Position numbers and translations under genes: made by a program. A DNA stretch of 64,000 nucleotides, taken from positions 5,132,233 through 5,196,232 of the forward strand of contig JAUPFP010000009.1 in assembly GCA_036925085.1 (NCBI GenBank), read 5' to 3'. Shown here one piece after another: positions 35,901-41,900 of this stretch. Within the stretch, counting starts at the first letter, position 1. Each line of letters opens with the position of its first letter. Below the pieces are notes generated by a model. That model was given only the letters and a program-made list of their open reading frames with translations, had not been told where the DNA came from and did not search any database. Source of the DNA: Brachycybe producta (lineage: Eukaryota; Arthropoda; Diplopoda; Playtdesmida; Andrognathidae).

Positions 35901-38900
35901 TCAGCATGATGCGAATGAGATAACTGTACTCATCTTTCACTATGAAACAACAGTGAAAGGGAGAAGACTATTTTCTCAATATTGCATCTATAATATACAT
36001 CGAGAAGAATTATCTACAACAACGATACTGTAGAAGTTGTGACATTTTACCAGGTGATAAAATCTGTGAAAATGTACCAAAAAAGACTTCTAAAACAGTT
36101 TAAAGAAAGACATCAAAGAAAAGATCAGCACATGACATCACACAAAAAGATGAACATGGATGATTTCTAAACATCATAAAGGTTGGAAAGAAGGAAAAAA
36201 TTCAAGACATCAGAGATGAAAAGAATCAAGACATCAATGAAGAGAGAATTCAAGACTTCTGAGAATAATTAAGAGAAGACAGCAGATGGACAGCGTGGAA
36301 GACCACAGGAATCCATATGATTAAAGGCATCACGAAGATATGAAGATGACCAAGTGTGATGGCACGAAAGACTGAATTTCTGAACTTATTTGTGAGTAGA
36401 GACTTAATGGAAATAGTGTGTTTTTAGATGTGAAATTTAAGGTGTTATTAGGTTAGATTTGATGGTTAGGATGTAACATTTTTGAGAGTGAAGAGTGAAG
36501 GGAAAACATAGAATAATTTGAAAATAGAATTGGTACAGTAGAAAAATGAAGAAATTAATGTCCAATGAAGAGTGAAGGGAAAACATAGAATAATTTGAAA
36601 ATAGAATTGGTACAGTAGAAAAATGAAGAAATTAATGTCCAATGAAGAGTGAAGAGAAAACATAGAATAATTTGAAAATAGAATTGGTACAGTAAAGAAA
36701 CAAAGATGAAATTGATGTCGAAGGAAACAAGAAAATATGTGAACTTTATATATAGAACATAGAATGATGTTGCTTATAAACTAGTATTATATTAGTAGTA
36801 TCCTGATTATCTAACAAAAACAGGGCTTATTTTAATATTACTTATATATTATTGGAGATATCCTGTCGACTATATAATTGTATCGACTGTGTATCCGGTC
36901 GACCATATAACCAAGCAGAAATTATGCTAATACCTATGTAACGGTTGGCTAATGAAGTAGTATCCTGTTGACAAAGCAAAAGTAAAGTGAAGAGAAAATA
37001 GGAAACATGATGTAAAAGGGTATATCCTGTCGACAAAATAATGGAAGATAATCCTGTCGGCTAAAGGAATACTAAACAAAAAACAGCAATGATGACAGAA
37101 TCATATTGGTGAGACGTAAAGTCTTAATGATCCAATGAAAATTGATTCGGAAGAAATTCCCTTGCATAAAATATCACAAAGATGATAGCAAGAAAATCTG
37201 AGCTGACTTAGAAATCATACAAGATATGATTATACACACTTAATAAACATAAAGTTAATTAAAGGGATTGAAAGGGATTTTGTATTGACATTGATAAAGA
37301 GAAGTAACATTTTAGGGGGTAGGGATGTTAGGTGTTGAAAAAATAAGTAAAGCAACACCTAACAATAATTTGAAAGAGGGGCAGAAATTAGTAAAAGAGA
37401 AAATTAAAATAAAGTAAAAAGAGAAAGAGGCGGAGCTAGAAAGAGAAACAATGAAAGAGAAGTAAAAAAGAGAAGAAAAAATGAGGAAATAAAAAATGGC
37501 GGGAAAGTAGTAGTAAAAGAGGGGGTGGATAAAGTATGAATGAATCACACCCACACACACACACTCATAGTAAACAGAGGCAAAAAAGGGAGAGGCTGAA
37601 AAAAGTAAAAGAAACCCACCCACCCATAAGAGAATGACGAAGCAAGAAGAAAGTCAAAGAAAGGGGGGAAACAAAAAAGAAACCCACCCACACAAGTAAA
37701 AAGTAATAAAAAGTTTTTAAAGAAAACAAGAGAGGGGGGAAATAGAAAGACTAAACCCACCCACACACACTTTAGAAGGGTGAGCCCAAATAAGTGTACC
37801 ATGTTAAATAAAAACTTTTTTACAAAATTAAATGTAATTAAAGAATGAAAAGAGTGGAAAACATACTATAAAGTGTAATAGATAGATAGATGAAGTGGTT
37901 AATTAACCTGATATAATCTGATTACCTAGTGGAGTGTAAAATAAGAGAAAAGTAAAGTTGAACAATGAAAAAGTTTAAATGTGACACTTAAAGAAGAAAA
38001 ACATATGGTTTATACTTCATACTCACACGGTAGAAGACCACCTGTTTTACAAATAATTATGACGTCATTATAGAAAAAAAAAAATAAAAAGAAAGAAGGG
38101 ATGGAAAAAGTGTAACAAGATACTTTTTACCATACACTCTCTTCAATATGCAAAACAGCAAAGTAATAAAAAGTTTAAAAGAAAAAGTAAAGCACATAAC
38201 AGGTTCTCAACACATTAAGAAAAGGGCCGTTAATAATATATAGAGTATATTGAAGACTATAGAGAGGAAACTTATGAATGAGTATAATGAAATGAATGGA
38301 ACAATATGTGAAGTCAAACATAACCCAAAAGAGGTACCGACAAGTAGCGAAAGAGTTGTATGATGTTAGGGTTCTCAACAGAGTAGGGGTAAAAGGGCCA
38401 AAATCGTATTTAAATAGAAATACATTTCGGAGGGCCTAGAAAACCAAATAAAGGAACATTGGGAATGTTAGTCATTCAAATGAAATGTTATGAGTTGCCG
38501 AAAACTAAAACTTTCGATGAAAAGTTAAAAGGTTAACTATACTAATTCATAGAAAATGACGGTTAGTGGAAATAACAGTATGTATCGACGACGATCGTAA
38601 AAAATTTATAAAAAATCCAAATTGTAATTTTACGACCGGATGCATATTAGGCAGATGTTCGTAGAAGAAGATCAAAAGCCAGTTGACCGATTGGTTATTT
38701 TAATTTTAGAAAATTAATTCTAACCAATCAGAATACTTAAAATTCATTTCTGACTAAACAAGATGCGATGAACATCGTATTCTAGAGAGAGTCCTACATT
38801 GGAGTTCTAGAAGAGAGGACATATGTTATAGATTTAGTAAAAAGAAAGAAGAAAGACCTTAGAAGAAATTTAGAGGATGAGACTTAGAAGAAATTTAAAG

Positions 38901-41900
38901 AATAGGACTTAGAATTATTTTGAATTGAGTTTGTGAAGTCATTTGGACTTAGAATTATTTTGAATTGAGTTTGTGAAGTCATTTAGACTTAGAATTATTT
39001 TGAATTGAGTTTGTGAAGTCATTTGGATTTAGAATTATTTTGAATTGAGTTTGTGAAGTCATTTGGACTTAGAATTATTTTGAATTGAGTTTGTGAAGTC
39101 ATTTGGATTTAGAATTATTTTGAATTGAGTTTGTGAAGTCATTTAGACTTAGAATTATTTTGAATTGAGTTTGTGAAGTCATTTGGACTTAGAATTATTT
39201 TGAATTCAGTTTGTGAAGTCATTTAGACTTAGAATTATTTTGAATTGAGTTTGTGAAGTCATTTGGACTTAGAATTATTTTGAATTGAGTTTGTGAAGTC
39301 ATTTAGACTTAGAATTATTTTGAATTGAGTTTGTGAAGTCATTTGGACTTAGAGTTGTTTTGAGTTGAGTTTGTGAAGTGTTTTGAGAAATAAACCTAGG
39401 AGTTGGTTTTTCATGTAATTTGGATTTTGAGTCTGAGACCAGGAAAGTGTTTTCACGAAGCTATAATTCTCCGAAGACAACAAGAAGCCATCTAAGGTAA
39501 GGTTAACAACTCTTGTTATCTTTATTAGGCCCAGTCCAAGAAAATTAAAAAATTACTACCACTCACTGATAAACTACAAAACCCATTCCCTACATAAGCC
39601 TTCATTGGCTGGGAGGGTCGAACCCTAAACCCAATAGGTACTATTTGGCTGAAAGGGGAATCACAGAACACCACTGTGATAGCCGTGAAAACGGAAACTT
39701 ACATATTAAGCCAGATCTGTGGGTGTGTGTGTGTGTGTGTGTGTAACAAAATTTATATAAACGGAATTTATATAAATTTAAATAAATGAACAGCTTTTTT
39801 TCTCAAGGTCAACTATATGTTGCACCCTTTTCATCCAAGAACCCCATGATGTTAAATTGAAATGAAATCCTGAGTGTAAAAGGAACAAACGACGCGCATG
39901 CGCACAATTGCCTGTGAATTTTGCCCCGTCATTTATGACGGGTTACCCCACTAGTATATATATAATTGTTGTAGCTAGTCTAGTAGTTGACTGTTATCAA
40001 GATCATCGCATTTTTTTTTGACTGGTGTTGTGTACTATTTCTATGACTTACGACTTTCATTTCTTCAGTAATTTGGCATTTTGGTTGATTTCAAAGGAAG
40101 TAAATGAGATTGCATGGGTTTGTATCTTTGTGCGAGCGTACTGTACCAGGTATTTTACAGGATTGTTTGTTGAATCTTGACATTTCTATTGATTTTTTTC
40201 CCCCTCTCATCCACAAGCATTTGCTCTTTTTTTTAGACTTTTATACTATGAAGTAGTTTTTTTTTGGGGTGTAAAAACATCAATTGAGTAGGCTACTAAT
40301 CAGTAGCAATTGAAAAGCACACGTTATTGAACTGACATAAAGAATGGTATAAAAATGACGTCATTTATAGTTCAGCTAGATGATTTCTGAGGCTTATTGT
40401 GATCTTAGGACCTATTCTAACAACAAAATAGAAGGTTTCAATTTTGTTACAGATTTAAGTTTGTTATTAAAGTTGAGAATGTATATATATAAGAAAAAGT
40501 GATAAGAGAACCGTAAATTAATTATTTTTAATCTTGATTTAATTCATAATTTAATTAAAGTTCATTTTTTATTTATAATTTGAAGGACTTCATGCAAATG
40601 CATTCTGAAACTTAAAGAAAACTCACAAAAGCAGTCATTTTAATATAATGTGCATGTTATTGACAGAATTTTTTTTTTGACGTTTTTCAATATCCTTGTC
40701 TTAAGTACTTGATATCTTTGCCGGGTTCGTTCATATTTACAACACGTTTTGAGGATTTTTTTTTTTTGGATTAGTTTATTTGAAAAGAACTTGGCTTTTT
40801 TTTTGTTAATAGTCTTTTGTACGAATTTAGGACTATGAAATTTGGCGTAATAGAAAATGGAACAAAACCTATTATCTGTAAAGAAAACAGAAATTTAGTG
40901 TCGGAAACAAGTTGATAAAGTTTCTGTAAAAAAAAAAACTTGTCTGGTAACCATGCTAGCTCCACTTACTCTTCTCTGGACCTGCTTTTTAAGTGATTAT
41001 TTGTGCCTTTTAGGCGTTGTTTCCACTGGGGCAAAAATTTTAACTTTTTTAAAATTTCAACTGGTGATAAATAGAATAAACGTAGTCCTCGCCTATGGAG
41101 GGAGGAGGGCCACGTTTGTTCTATTCTTCAGCAGTTGAAATTTTCAAAAAATTTAAATTTTCACCTCAGTGGAAACAACGAGCAGTTGGACAATATAATA
41201 TCACTAGTAGGAGAAAAGGAATCCAATACGACGACAAATAACAGAACAAACAGGGTCTCCACCTGTTTACTATCGTCGTTTGGTTCCTTATGTTAGGCCA
41301 ATTGAAGTGAGAAAACCACACTAGCTCTACCACTTTAGCTAGATGTTAAATTGCCGGTTCTCATTGATATTTACATCGAAACGGCGTTATTTTTCTGTAA
41401 AAACTCTAGTTAAATATATCCTAAATATAATAAAAAAAATGCATTCATTTATCTGAAATGGTGAATAATTTAAGAAAAATCAATGTGAAAACACCAAAAC
41501 GCAGAAGAAGAAAAAAAGACGGCGACCACAACGAAATAAGTGGTTTAAATTTCAAACGAAATCCAACTGGTTGAAAAGTTGAATAATTTTGTTTTCTTGA
41601 GGACGTTCTGGCCGCCATCTTTCTTATTTTTTTCGTTTTCGTGTTTTTTTTCACCGATTTTTCTTAAATTTTTTTAATAATGCATTTTAATTATATGGAG
41701 AATGTATTTAACTACAGTTTTACGCAAAAATAACATCGTTTGAATGCAAATATTGATGAAAAATGGCTATTTGTCTAGCTAAAGTGGTAGAGCTAGTGTG
41801 GTTTTCGCACTTCATTTGGCCTAACAATGAACCAAACCATAATAGTTAATAAGCGGCGGCCACGTTTGGTCTTAGTCGCCATATGGAATTTCTTTTCTCC

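Larger units (their letters stand above)
20092..39703 (+). mobile_element. Full-length 19.6-kb Ty3/gypsy-type LTR retroelement with env and accessory ORFs
   Basis: Order: LTR, tRNA-Ser-type primer site, 1.7-kb leader, 139-aa ORF, eight intact and one broken Cys/His mini-ORFs, gag, pol, repeat spacer, two-part phlebovirus-like env, repeat spacer, polypurine tract, LTR. A 4-bp duplication TATT flanks it (20088-20091, 39704-39707). The two LTRs differ, as far as I could compare, only by a 3-base indel (21,351 region against 38,587), so the insertion is recent. It is far longer than typical Ty3/gypsy elements (5-8 kb, or 7-9 kb with env). It lies antisense to the host receptor gene, in that gene's first intron. 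Pol is intact over 1,270 codons; the env frame is broken once. Confidence 0.95.
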
